This document shows positions 47,801-61,011 of a stretch of DNA of 64,000 bases, piece by piece. Both the position numbers and the translations under genes were made by a program. The notes beneath the pieces are model-generated. The model saw only the letters and a list, made by a program, of their open reading frames with translations, was not told the DNA's origin and searched no databases. How positions within the stretch are numbered: the stretch's first letter is position 1; the number at the start of each line of letters is the position of its first letter. This stretch comes from Anaeramoeba ignava (lineage: Eukaryota > Metamonada > Anaeramoebidae), in assembly GCA_028826165.1 (NCBI GenBank), contig JAPDFW010000033.1:372001-436000 (forward strand), written 5' to 3'.

Positions 47801-49106
47801 AGTCAACGCCCAGCTTGCGCGTCTGAAGGAGGTCGATGACGAACAGCACGCCATGCAGATCCGGGATAACAAGCACGCGAAGATGTCCTATGAATCATGC
47901 GTTAAAAAAGCAGACAAATTAGACAAGTGGGTATCTAATTTCCTTTCTGCATTACAGGAGGAAATCGACTTCACAATCCGCAAGAACGCGCAAGACAAAG
48001 AATGGGCAGAAAAGGATCGCATCGAGAATATGCGACTTGACTATGCAACACGAGCCCGTGAATTGCGACTGTGGATCGATTCATCAGAGGATATTATAAC
48101 GGAACCGTTATTCGCAGAATCAGTTGACGAAGTTCGCGCCGCAATTTCCGACACAGACTCAGTGCGGGAAAACATGGAATCCAAACAGGAAGAGCTCAAC
48201 AGCCTCGATACCCTCCACACTCAACTTCTAGACCTCGGCGTTACAGATTTTCTCGGTTATCCCTTTGACACAGTAAGTCAAAAGTGGCAGGATTTGATCG
48301 CTCTCCTCGATTCCAGAGACGCCGAACTCAAAACAGAACTCGACACACAATCGCGCAACGAGCAGATCTGCAGATCCTTCGCAACAAACGCTGAATCCCT
48401 TAACTCCTTCCTTACAGAACAACACAAACTCGCCTCAGCTGAACTTTCTGGTGATCTCAATTCTCAACTGAAAGATGCTCAGGAACAACTCCACTTGGTA
48501 GAAAAACGCGCCTCCAATGTCACAGACCTCAAGAACATCCAAGCACAAATTGACGCCCAACAAATCCATAACAATCCATTTACTTCCTTGACTTTAACAG
48601 ATGTCATCGTGTTTTTCGACCAAGTTCTTGATCTCGTTTCAAAAAAAGCAAACATGATCGAAAATGAAATTCTCATTAAAGAAGGAAGCAAAGTCTCTTC
48701 TTCTCAGCTCAACGACTTCAAAAAAATGTTCAACACTTTTGACAAAGACAAGAAAGGCAGTCTTTATGACTATGAGTTTTCCGCCGTTCTCAATTCACTT
48801 GGTGATGATCTTTCTGACCAAGAACTCAAGGATGTTTTCCAAAAATATGACACTGACAAGAACGGTACAATTGAATTTGACGAGTTTGTCCACTTTATGA
48901 CTGTTCGTCATGAAGATTCTGACACTCGTGAACAATCTCTTGAGAGTTGGCGTATTATTGCTAGTGGCAAGGACTATGTTACCCAAAATGATATGCAAGT
49001 TGCTGGCATGGATACTCAAACTGTTTCCTATTTGGTTCAAAATATGCCCAAGAAAGATGATGGTTTTGATTATGAAGCTTGGGTTGATGACGTTTATAAC
49101 CGATAA
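44876..49106 (+). CDS. Alpha-actinin (actin cross-linker)
   Basis: Three exons (44876-44920, 44988-45225, 46138-49106), 1083 aa. Order: two calponin-homology domains forming an actin-binding domain (WIRVQKKTFTKWVNSHLSKR; FEDGLKLIALLEIIGDEKL; then DIVDGNLKLILGAIWTVILR and [20 protein letters not shown]), a long spectrin-repeat rod (about residues 240-930), then two EF hands with loops at about 962 (FDKDKKGSLYDYE) and 998 (YDTDKNGTIEFDE) and the final EF-like region. Typical alpha-actinins have about 890 aa and four repeats, so the rod here is longer. Calcium can bind both EF loops. Exon 3 has clearly more C- and G-ending codons than nearby genes, as expected of a strongly expressed gene. Confidence 0.97.
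45226..46137 (+). repeat. Alpha-actinin intron 2, TTTATA then TTTAAATATTG repeats
   Basis: Two repeats in sequence: about 560 bp of ATATTT hexamers (45295-45860), then AAATATTTTT/TTTAAATATTG units of 10-11 bp (45870-46120). Acceptor TATAAAG. Confidence 0.9.
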
Positions 49107-49434
49107 TTCTTTTTTCTTTTCTTTTCATCAATTTCTTTTCTTTTCTTTTCTTTTCACAATTTCTTTTAATCATTTTTCTTTTGATTTGACAAACTTTCAA
49201 AAACAAAAAATAAAAAACAAAACAAAAATTAAATTTAAATTTTAATTAATAACATGAAAACTAAATTAAATTTAAATTTTAATTAATAACATGAAAACTA
49301 AAATCGGATAAAAATTCAAATAAATTTTATTTAATTAAAATTTGTTCAAATTCTTTTCAAATTAAAAATAAATTCAATAAAAAAAAATCTGTTCAAATCC
49401 TTTTCAAAAAAACAAAAACAAAAACAAAAACAAA
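49107..49434. other. Convergent intergenic region with a 41-bp duplication
   Basis: Between the alpha-actinin and AGC kinase stops. About 41 bp containing AATTTTAATTAATAACATGA occur twice in a row (about 49223-49304). A copy of AAAATCGGATAAAAATTC, the inverse of an element repeated at 55.7-56.7 kb, follows at about 49301. Confidence 0.6.
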
Positions 49435-51248
<1,814 letters not shown>

Positions 51249-51990
51249 TTTAAAAAAATAGAAAGAAATAAAAATAAAAATAAAAATAAAAGAAATAAAA
51301 ATAAAATAAAAGAAAGATAAAAATAAAAGAAAGATAAAAATGTTTTGTATTTTTTTGTTTTTTTTCATTCTGAATTTTTCTTCTTTTTATTTTGATTTAT
51401 TTAAAGGAATGTAATTGTGTTTATTCTTTATAACTTTAGATCCCCCAGTTAAAGAAAATAAAAATTATGATCTCTTTTTGTTTTTTTTTTCTTAATTTTA
51501 TTTTTTTCTTCGTGTATAAACTTTATTATCCTTTTTCTTTTTGATAAAATCTTCTACTTTTTACAATAATTTCCTTTAATTCGTTTGTTTAAATTAGTTT
51601 TTTTTATTGTGATCGTAAACGGGGGTTTTTTTTCAATTACAATTTTGATTTATATTTTCTTCTTTTTTTTTTACTAATAAAAAAATTTTTTTTTAATTAA
51701 ATCAACAAGAAGAAAAAAAGATTTCACTCAAATTAAAAAAAAATAATAAATATCCTTTACTTTTGATTTAAATGATTATTTTATAAATCTTGTTTTTTCA
51801 TTTTTAATTTTTGATTTTTAATTTTCATTTTGATCACAAAATTCACATCAACAAATAAAAAAATAAAGCAAATAAATTCAAAATTCTCAAAATAAAATAA
51901 TCAAAGAAATAATCAAAATTCCCAAAAAAAAAATAATAAAACAAATAAAAACAAAAATGTAAAAAAACAAATTAAAGGATAATTTTTTTA
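51249..51990. other. Unique A/T-rich region upstream of the AGC kinase
   Basis: About 740 bp of sequence without tandem repeats. Two short GC spots, GATCCCCCAG near 51440 and ACGGGGGTTTT near 51618, are exceptional here. No open frame or tRNA pattern; promoter or an unrecognised RNA. Confidence 0.35.
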
Positions 51991-52035
51991 AAAAGGGGTA
52001 TTTTTTAAGGATTAATAAAAAAATAAAAATGAACT

Positions 52036-53390
52036 GATATATTTATAAAAATAGCAAATTCAAAATTCCTCAAAAAATATTTCAATCCATTTTTTATTAA
52101 ATTAAGAATTAATAAAGAATTGATTTAAAATTGATATAAAATTGATTTAAAATTAATAAAAAATAAAAAGGAATTGATCAATTTATAAAAATAACAAATT
52201 CAAAATTCCTCAAAAAATATTTCAATCCATTTTTTATTAAATTAAGAATTAATATAAAATTGATTTAAAATTGATTTAAAATTAATATAAAATTGATTTA
52301 AAAATAAAAAGGAATTGATCAATTTATAAAAATAACAAATTTAAAATTCCTCAAAAAATATTTCAATCCATTTTTTATTAAATTAAGAATTAATAAAGAA
52401 TTGATATAAAATTAATATAAAATTGATTTAAAATTAATAAAAAATAAAGGAATTGATCTATTTATAAAAATAACAAATTCAAAATTCCTCAAAAAATATT
52501 TCAATCCATTTTTTATTAAATTAAGAATTGAATTAGAATTGATATAAAATTGATATAAAATTGATTTAAAATTAATAAAAAAATAAAATAGAATTGATCT
52601 ATTTATAAAAATAGCAAATTCAAAATTCCTCAAAAAATATTTCAATCCATTTTTTATTAAATTAAGAATTGATTTAAAATTGATATAAAATTAATAAAGA
52701 ATTGAATTAAAATTGATATAAAATTGATTTAAAATTGATATAAAATTGATTTAAAATTGATTTAAAATTAATATAAAATTAATTTAAAAATAAAAAGGAA
52801 TTGATCAATTTATAAAAATAGCAAATTTAAAATTCCTCAAAAAATATTTCAATCCATTTTTTATTAAATTAAAATTGATTTAAAATTGATTTAAAATTAA
52901 TAAAAAATTGATATAAAATTGATATAAAATTGATTTAAAATTAATAAAAAAATAAAAAGGAATTGATCTATTTATAAAAATAACAAATTCAAAATTCCTC
53001 AAAAAATATTTCAATCCATTTTTTATTAAATTAAGAATTGAATTAGAATTGATATAAAATTGATATAAAATTGATTTAAAATTAATAAAAAATAAAATAG
53101 AATTGATATATTTATAAAAATAACAAATTCAAAATTCCTCAAAAAATATTTCAATCCATTTTTTATTAAATTAAGAATTAATTTAAAATTGATATAAAAT
53201 TAATAAAGAATTGATTTAAAATTGATTTAAAATTGATTTAAAATTGATATAAAATTAATAAAGAATTGATTTAAAATTGATATAAAATTGATTTAAAATT
53301 GATTTAAAATTGATATAAAATTGATATAAAATTAATATAAAATTGAATTAGAATTGATTTAAAATTGATATAAAATTAATAAAAAAGAAA
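52036..53390. repeat. Composite satellite: eight conserved blocks of about 70 bp joined by 12-bp repeats
   Basis: Eight near-identical blocks start near 52036, 52171, 52314, 52455, 52592, 52804, 52969 and 53106. Each contains TTTATAAAAATA, AAAATTCCTCAAAAAATATT and TCAATCCATTTTTTATTAAA. Between them lie variable numbers of AATTGATATAAA/AATTGATTTAAA 12-mers. The array sits between the AGC kinase start and the stop of the radical SAM fusion. Confidence 0.92.
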
Positions 53391-53473
53391 TGTGGAATGA
53401 AAAGAAATTTTAATCAAAACTTGAATCATTTGAAAAAAAAAAAAGAAAAGAAAAAAGAAAAAAGAAAAGAAAA

Positions 53474-56400
53474 TCACCAAGACTCTTCAAGATAACGTTG
53501 CTCATCTTGAATCTTTCGATATGCTTTATCACCTAAAATTTGAGCAACAGTTTTGCGAACATCATTTCCCATAGACTTGCTACCACAAACTAAAACACAA
53601 CCATCATTTGAAATAACATCATTTAAAAGTGAAGAATTTTGATTCAGCAAATGTTGAACATAAACCTTTTCCTTTTGATCACGAGAAAAGGCGAAAAATG
53701 CTTGAGTAATAATTCCCTTTTCAATAAAATCTTGAATTTCTTTTTGGAAAATAAAATCAAATTTGGAAGTTCGACATCCAAAAAACAAATATAAAGCCTT
53801 GCGCTTGTTCTTTGGCACCAATTCCAATTGCATCATCATCCCAAGAAACGGAGCAATCCCAGTCCCTGCCGCAATTAAAATATTGGGCTTCTCAAGGGAT
53901 AATTTAAAAGGACTTTTCTCAACAAAAATTTTGACTTGAGAATCTTTTTGTTTTGACTGCAAAAAATTGGAGCACACACCTTTTTCCACAACCTGAACAG
54001 CAAGATCCAAATATTGCTCGCCATCCTTTTGGATCGAAGCAATAGAATAGTATCTTGGATTAAGACGTTGTATATTTTCAATGAAAAATTCCAACGGAAG
54101 TTGAACTGATTGAAAAGTCTCAAAAACATCAACAATTCCACGTTTGTGAGTGATCATCCATTCCTCATAAGCCTGGCGATCCTGTGACAGTTTTATCAAG
54201 TTTTGCCTATCATTCTCACCGTTGCAGAACACAGAGGCAATAATGGAAAGCACATCGGGTGGGACAGGACCAGATATATCGCAATAACAAGAAAAATATT
54301 CTCCGATGCTCATGGGTTTGGGAACTTTTTTCGTTGACGGTTTAACATCGAAAACGCGTTGGAAATCAAATCCGCCGCGTGAACACAATCTCTTGACAAG
54401 TTGCGGATCGTTTTCAGGAAGAACACCTGCAAGATCCCCTCCTTGAAATTGAAATCCAGAGTCTTTGACATCAAGTCGAATCCATCTGCATGATCTCCCA
54501 GGCTCGCGTCCTTCGCCAAGTAGCTCTGTGTTGAATATGACTCTTGCGCTGAATGGATTCCGGGAGTTGTGAATGCTCGATATATTCGCATTGTTCTCAA
54601 CTTCCATTTGATTGGTATTGTTTTCGTCTTTGAAAAAAATCTGGAACATTGAAGATTGTTTTTTTTGGATTGAATTTTTTTGCGAAATTGTTGGGAATCC
54701 ACCAAGTTTTCCGCAAAACTGCTCGATCAAACTTTGTGTCCAAGTGTCGAAGGTTTTATCTATTGAGTTATCTGCCTCATCTCCTTTGCCGAGAGGAGCA
54801 ATACGCTCTGCGCCCAAGTTCTGGAAACATGAATCAATCGTGATTGCAGCTCTTTGATAACGACCACCGTAAATAGAACTTCCCAGCCCGAATACAGCGA
54901 ATCGTGTCTGGGAGAGAATGTGAGAAGAAAGACCCGAGGTAGCAGATATGAGGTAATTGACAAAAACACGAGCATTATCGGGTGGTTCACCTTCGCCATG
55001 AGTTGACGTGATCACGAGAACAATTGTTTGAGAAGGAAGAAACCCTGGATCGAAATCTTCCATATCACGCACCTTGATGTCGAACGCAGACCCGATGATG
55101 TTATGCGTGGTGAGTGTGCGATAGAGTCTTCTGGAAAGTTCCTCTGAAGTTCCTGTTTGAGTACCGAATAAAATCAAAATTCTGTGTTCTTGATCGAATA
55201 AAGACCCAAAAAACGGATCACGTTCGGAAACTTTTTTCTCTCCTTTTTTCCCATACACAACTGCTGCAAGAGCCTCTGGATTCTGCGGTTTTTCAGCGAG
55301 CGGATTCTTATACTCATCTGACCATATTCCGGGAATCTTTGTTCCACATTTTGAACAACAACCTTTCACAATTCCTTCTGTTCTTGTGTTGTATCCCAAC
55401 CGTTGGATAAGTGTTGCTTTGCAGTTTGGACAGTACGTTGCTGTGTGTTTATCTGATGAAACATTTCCTGCGTAAATGAAATTTAATCCTTCTTCTTTTC
55501 CTATTTTGTATGCTTTTATAAGTGTTGATAATGGTGTTGATCTTCGTGATTTCATTTTATATGCCCCGTAGAATGCACTAATGTGCCAGGGAATATTTGG
55601 ATCAATTTTAACAAGAAATTTCGCAATATCTCGCATTTCTTCTTCTGAGTCGTTTTCATCTGGAATAAAAAGGGTTGTCTTTTTATTTATTTTAATTTTA
55701 ATTTTTTATCCGATTTTGATTTTAATTTTAATTTTAATTTTTTATCCGATTTTGATTTTAAATTTTAATTATAATTTTGATTTTTTATCCGATTTTGATT
55801 TTAATTTTAATTTTAATTTTAATTTTGATTTTTATTTTAATTTTAATTTTAATTTTAATTTTAATTTTAATTTTAATTTTAATTTTAATTTTAATTTTAA
55901 TTTTAATTTTAATTTTAATTTTAATTTTAATTTTAATTTTAATTTTATTTTAATTTTAATTTTAATTTTAATTTTAATTTTAATTTTAATTTTAATTTTA
56001 ATTTTAATTTTAATTTTTATCCGATTTTGATTTTAATTTTGATTTTAATTTTTATTTTAATTATAATTTTAATTTTAATTTTTAATTTTAATTTTAATTT
56101 TAATTTTAATTTTAATTTTAATTTTAATTTTTAATTATAATTTTAATTTTGATTTTAATTTTAATTTTTATTTTAATTTTTAATTTTAAATTTAATTTTA
56201 ATTTTGATTTTAATTTTAATTTTTATTTTAATTTTTATCCGATTTTGATTTTAATTTTGATTTTAATTTTGATTTTGATTTTGAGTTTTGATTTTGATTT
56301 TAATTTTAATTTTAATTTTAATTTTAATTTTAATTTTTATTTTAATTTTAATTTTAATTTTAATTTTAATTTTAATTATAATTTTAATTTATTTTGATTT

Positions 56401-58804
56401 TAAATTTTAATTTTAATTTATTTTTGATTTTAAATTTTAATTTTAATTTTAATTATAATTTTAATTATAATTTTGATTTTTAATTTTAATTTTAATTTTA
56501 ATTTTAATTTTAATTTTAATTATAATTTTAATTTTAATTTTAATTTTAATTTTAATTTTAATTTTGATTTTGATTTTAATTATAATTTTAATTATAATTT
56601 TGATTTAAATTTTAAATTTTAATTTTAATTATAATTTTGATTTTTTATCCGATTTTTATTTATTTTATTTTAATTTTTTATCCGATTTTGATTTTAATTT
56701 TAATTTTAATTATAATTTTTATCTCAAAATAAACTTACAACTTCAACCCAAACACCAGCATTTCTAAAACGTTCAATATTCTTGAGAACAGGAGCTAAAC
56801 GAACACCAGATAATTCTTGATAAAATTTATTACGAAAAGACTTAAGATCAATATTAATAGCATCAATATAAGGAGCAATTAACTCAACACATTCAGGGGA
56901 CATATATCCATTTGAAACATAAACATTCTTTATTCCATGTTTTTGTGCTAATTTTGCTGTATCAAGTGCATATTCAGTGAAAATAGTTGGTTCATTATAT
57001 GTATATGCAATTGATTTACATCCAAATTTTAAACATTTTTCAACTATTTGTTTTGGTGATAATTTTGTTCCTAATTCTAAATCTTCAATATCAGTTCCAT
57101 CTCTTGTTGCCATAGAAATATCCCAATTTTGACAAAATTTGCATGTGAAATTACATCCAACAGTTCCAAGTGAAAAAGCTTCAGTTCCTGCATAAAAATG
57201 ATGAAGCTTAAAATGATCCAATTTTAAATTTAAATTAATTCAATTTTATATCAATTTTATAACAATTTTATATCAATTTTATATCAATTTTAAATTAATT
57301 TTATATCAATTTTATATCAATTTTATATCAATTTTAATTCAATTTTAATTCAATTTTATATCAATTTTATATCAATTTTATATTAATTTTAAATTAATTT
57401 TATATCAATTTTATATCAATTTTAAATCAATTTTAAATCAATTCTATATCAATTTTAAATCAATTTTATATCAATTTTAAATCAATTTTAAGTCAATTTT
57501 AAATCAATTTTAAATCAATTTTATATCAATTTTATATCAATTTTATATTAATTTTATATCAATTTTATATCAATTTTATATCAATTTTAAATCAATTTTA
57601 TATCAATTTTATATCAATTTTAAATCAATTTTTATATCAATTTTATATTAATTTTATATCAATTTTTATATTAATTTTATATTAATTTTAAATCAATTTT
57701 ATATCAATTTTATATTAATTTTAAATCAATTTTATATCAATTTTAAATCAATTTTATATCAATTTTAAATCAATTTTATATCAATTTTAAATCAATTTTA
57801 TATCAATTTTAAATCAATTTTAAATTAATTTTAAATTAATTTTATATTAATTTTATATCAATTTTAAATCAATTTTTATATCAATTTTATATCAATTTTA
57901 TATCAATTTTATATCAATTTTATAACAATTTTATATCAATTTTATATCAATTTTAAATTAATTTTATATCAATTTTTATATCAATTTTATATCAATTTTA
58001 TATCAATTTTATATCAATTTTTATATCAATTTTATATCAATTTTATATCAATTTTATATTAATTTTTAAATCAATTTTAAATCAATTTTATATTAATTTT
58101 AAATCAATTTTATATCAATTTTATATCAATTTTAATTCAATTTTAATTCAATTTTATATCAATTTTATATTAATTTTAAATTAATTTTATATCAATTTTA
58201 TTTCAATTTTATATCAATTTTATATTAATTTTATATCAATTTTATATCAATTTTATATTAATTTTATATCAATTTTATATCAATTTTATATCAATTTTAT
58301 ATCAATTTTATATTAATTTTAAATCAATTTTATATCAATTTTATATCAATTTTATATCAATTTTATATTAATTTTAATTTTATATCAATTTTAAATAAAT
58401 TTTATATCAATTTTATATCAATTTTAAATCAATTTTATATTAATTTTAATTCAATTTTATATCAATTTTATATTAATTTTATATCAATTTTATATTAATT
58501 TTATATCAATTTTATATCAATTCTAAATCAATTTTATATCAATTTTATATCAATTTTAAATTAATTTTAAATCAATTTTATATTAAAAATCAAGATTCAA
58601 CTATCCAAAAATTACTGGTTTTTTCTCAATAGGATCAATATTAACTGCTATTGCTCTTCCATAAACTTCTAAAAATAATTTTCCATTTCGATTTCTTCTA
58701 ACTCCACATTCACCAAATTCATTAGGTGAAATGACACATCTATGATAACAACAAGTACACTTAACTTTTTTGTTATCTAATTTCTCATATAAAATTGCTT
58801 CCAT
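53474..58804 (-). CDS. Radical SAM enzyme (AmrS type) fused to NADPH diflavin reductase
   Basis: Three exons (58804-58616, 57206-56739, 55678-53474), all phase 0, 953 aa. The N-terminal third is an AmmeMemoRadiSam-system radical SAM enzyme: entry CCYHRC..GECGVRR, GTVGCNFTCKFCQNWDIS with cluster cysteines 81, 85 and 88, TYNEPTIF, VYVSNGYM, VPWH-like IPWHISAFYGAYKM and a zinc ribbon (CPNC at 302-305, CSKCG). The C-terminal about 570 residues are a cytochrome-P450-reductase-like unit: flavodoxin loop FGTQTGTSEE (391-396), FAD motif RYYSIAS (about 761), GVCSNFL, NADPH motif AAGTGIAPF (about 823) and a C-terminal Trp. Inferred role: electrons pass from NADPH through FAD and FMN to the [4Fe-4S] cluster within one polypeptide. 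The substrate is unknown. Confidence 0.93.
55679..56738 (-). repeat. Radical SAM fusion intron 2, AATTTT array with a recurring CG-containing element
   Basis: About 1 kb of AATTTT/GATTTT hexamers. TTTTTATCCGATTTT recurs about seven times (near 55705, 55739, 55783, 56011, 56229, 56643 and 56673). Apart from CTC next to the donor, no sense-strand AG was found. Confidence 0.88.
57207..58615 (-). repeat. Radical SAM fusion intron 1, 12-bp AATTTTATATCA repeat
   Basis: 1.4 kb of TTTTATATCAAT and TTTTAAATCAAT units. In the sense direction these are ATTGATATAAAA, the same 12-mer that joins the blocks of the satellite at 52-53.4 kb. Confidence 0.93.
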
Positions 58805-59112
58805 TTTGATTTATAAAAAAAATGAAAAATGAAAAATGGAAAAAATTTTTTTTGCTTTTAAATTTTAATTTTGATTTTGATTTTGATTTTAATTTTAATT
58901 TTAATTTAAATTTTAATTTTAATTTTAATTTTAATTTTAATTTTGATTTTAATTTTAATTTTAATTTTGATTTTAATTTTAATTTTAATTTTAATTTTAA
59001 TTTTAATTTTAATTTTAATTTTAATTTTAATTTTTGATTTTAATTTTAATTTTTGATTTTAAATTTATTTTTGATTTTAATTTTAATTTTAATTTTAATT
59101 TTAATTTTAATT
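58805..59112. other. Promoter of the radical SAM fusion and an AATTTT array
   Basis: 58805-58858 is the probable promoter and leader (minus-strand CCATTTTTCATTTTTCATTT). 58860-59110 is an intergenic AATTTT/GATTTT hexamer array reaching the stop of the RCC1 gene. Confidence 0.55.
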
Positions 59113-60897
59113 TTAATTTTGATTATTAAATTTATTAATTAATAAATCAAATAAATTTGGATTTGTTTGATTTAATTGAAAATAATCAATTCCTCTTTCT
59201 AATTCATCGATTATTTCTTGTGTAATTTGAATTTCTTCTTTAATTTGATTTGAATAAATCCAATATTCAAATATTTGAAATGATTTATTACTTAATTCAC
59301 TATAATCTGTAACTTTATTAGATTTATCTTCAGTTACAGATAAAAACATTCCTCGATATAATTCACTTCTCATTATTAATATTAATTTGGGAAATTTATA
59401 TTGTTTTTCTTTTCTTTCAATTATAAAATCTTTTTCATTTTCTTTTTCATTTTCATTTAAATAAATTCTTTTCATTGTTTCTTCAATTTTTTCATTTGAA
59501 TTTATAATTTCTTTAATTTCAGAATATAATTTTGGATTTATTTTGGAATTGTTTGAATAAATCATTTCAAATATTTGATTTGTTTCTTTAATTGATTTTT
59601 TTGAAATAATTTCTTTAAGTTTTTCAATTTGATTTTGATTTAATCTATATTTCAATATTAATTTATGAGCTTCAATTATTTCTCCATTTTCGGTTTTAAA
59701 TGAAATATCACAAAATTCTTTTATTCTAAATAATTTTATCAAATCTTCTTCAAGATTGGAAAAAGAAGGAGGAGAATAATAAAGAAATGATTTTTGATAT
59801 CCACAAGAAATATGATAATTTGAAATATTTTCATTAAATCTTAATTTAGGAAGTTCAATTTGAATTGGAATTGATTGATCATTTGTATTTCCAGTTCCTA
59901 AATGACCATATTCATTATCTCCAAATACTATAAATTTCCCTTTAGAAGTTAAAATCAAAGTATGATCAGTTCCAAGAGAAAAATCAATGATATTATCATT
60001 TTCTTCAAATAAAGATGATTTGATTTCAGTAAATTCATAAATATTCCGGAATTTTTGGCGAAATCCATTATATCGATAATCTCCACATGAATAAAGTTTT
60101 CTTTTTGGATTTTCATCTTCATCTTCATTTTCAATCAACATTATTGAATGAGAAGCTCCAGTTTTAATATCAATTATTTTGCCTTTTGGAATATTTTGAA
60201 TTTTGGTTAATTTTTGGATTGTTGTTTCTCTTATTCTTGATTTTCCTAATCCAAGTTGAGCAAATTCATTCCATCCGCATCCGAATAATTCTTGATTTGA
60301 ATTTAAAAGAAAAATAGAAGCTGAAGTACCTCCTGAAAATATTTTAGAAACATTTTTCATCATTAAAATTGGTTTTTCTGTTCGTTTAAGTGTTTCAGAA
60401 TCAAAGCCAAGTTGACCAAATTGATTTAAACCAATTCCATAAACATTTTGATTTGAAGTTAATAAGTAAATTGAATAAGCACCAGAAACAATATCTTTAA
60501 TTATTCTATCATTTATATCTTCAATTAATGATGAAATATTGATAAATTCATTTGGATTTATTAGATTAATATTATTTCCTTTTGCAAATACATTTCCTTC
60601 TATTGTTAAAATAGCTTCATTTTGATGACCAACAGTTACTTTTTGAATATTTTCTTCAATTTGGATTTTTGAAGGATTTTGATTTGAATCATTTTCATCT
60701 GAATATTTTATTGCTTTTCCATTTTTAAAAAGGAAAATTGTTGAAAAATAACTTGTTGAAATTTGTTTAATTTGTTTTTCATTTTCATTTTCATTTTCAT
60801 TTTCAAATTTAAATTGAATTGGTTTTGTTATTTCATTTGTTTTATTTTTTAAAAGTTTTTGAAATTGATTTAAACCAAAAAATAAACAATCATTCAT
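59113..60897 (-). CDS. RCC1-repeat beta-propeller with C-terminal double BTB (copy 1)
   Basis: Intronless, 594 aa. RCC1-type repeats with the G-x-N-x-x-G-Q-L-G pattern: YGIGLNQFGQLGFDS, FGCGWNEFAQLGLGKS, YSCGDYRYNGF and VFGDNEYGHLGTGN. RCC1 itself is a Ran exchange factor, but RCC1-like propellers have many roles. After residue 370 come two BTB-like halves: EFCDISFKTENGEIIEAHKL and FIIERKEKQYKFPKLILIMR followed by SELYRGMFLSVTEDKSNKVT. Such proteins are typically substrate adaptors; that is inference. N-terminal ENENENEK is a short repeat. A near-identical second copy lies directly upstream (61012-62813), and the leader has minus-strand CATTTTTTCATTTT. Confidence 0.92.
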   Translation of the reverse strand: MNDCLFFGLNQFQKLLKNKTNEITKPIQFKFENENENENEKQIKQISTSYFSTIFLFKNGKAIKYSDENDSNQNPSKIQIEENIQKVTVGHQNEAILTIEGNVFAKGNNINLINPNEFINISSLIEDINDRIIKDIVSGAYSIYLLTSNQNVYGIGLNQFGQLGFDSETLKRTEKPILMMKNVSKIFSGGTSASIFLLNSNQELFGCGWNEFAQLGLGKSRIRETTIQKLTKIQNIPKGKIIDIKTGASHSIMLIENEDEDENPKRKLYSCGDYRYNGFRQKFRNIYEFTEIKSSLFEENDNIIDFSLGTDHTLILTSKGKFIVFGDNEYGHLGTGNTNDQSIPIQIELPKLRFNENISNYHISCGYQKSFLYYSPPSFSNLEEDLIKLFRIKEFCDISFKTENGEIIEAHKLILKYRLNQNQIEKLKEIISKKSIKETNQIFEMIYSNNSKINPKLYSEIKEIINSNEKIEETMKRIYLNENEKENEKDFIIERKEKQYKFPKLILIMRSELYRGMFLSVTEDKSNKVTDYSELSNKSFQIFEYWIYSNQIKEEIQITQEIIDELERGIDYFQLNQTNPNLFDLLINKFNNQN

Positions 60898-61011
60898 TTT
60901 TGAAAAGAAAAAAAATGAAAAAATGGAAAAATGAAATTTTAATTTTAATTTTAATTTTAATTTTGATTTTGATTTTAATTTTAATTTTAATTGAAAATAA
61001 TCAATTTCTTT

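Noticed and set aside
46118-48691. Minus-strand frames of 60-145 aa opposite alpha-actinin exon 3
   Set aside because: They are shadows produced by the higher GC content of that exon; no domain or leader is visible.
53474-58804. Radical SAM fusion as bacterial contamination or a chimera
   Set aside because: Introns with matching phases and local-type satellites interrupt it, and the leader has the same TTTTTCA element as its neighbours.
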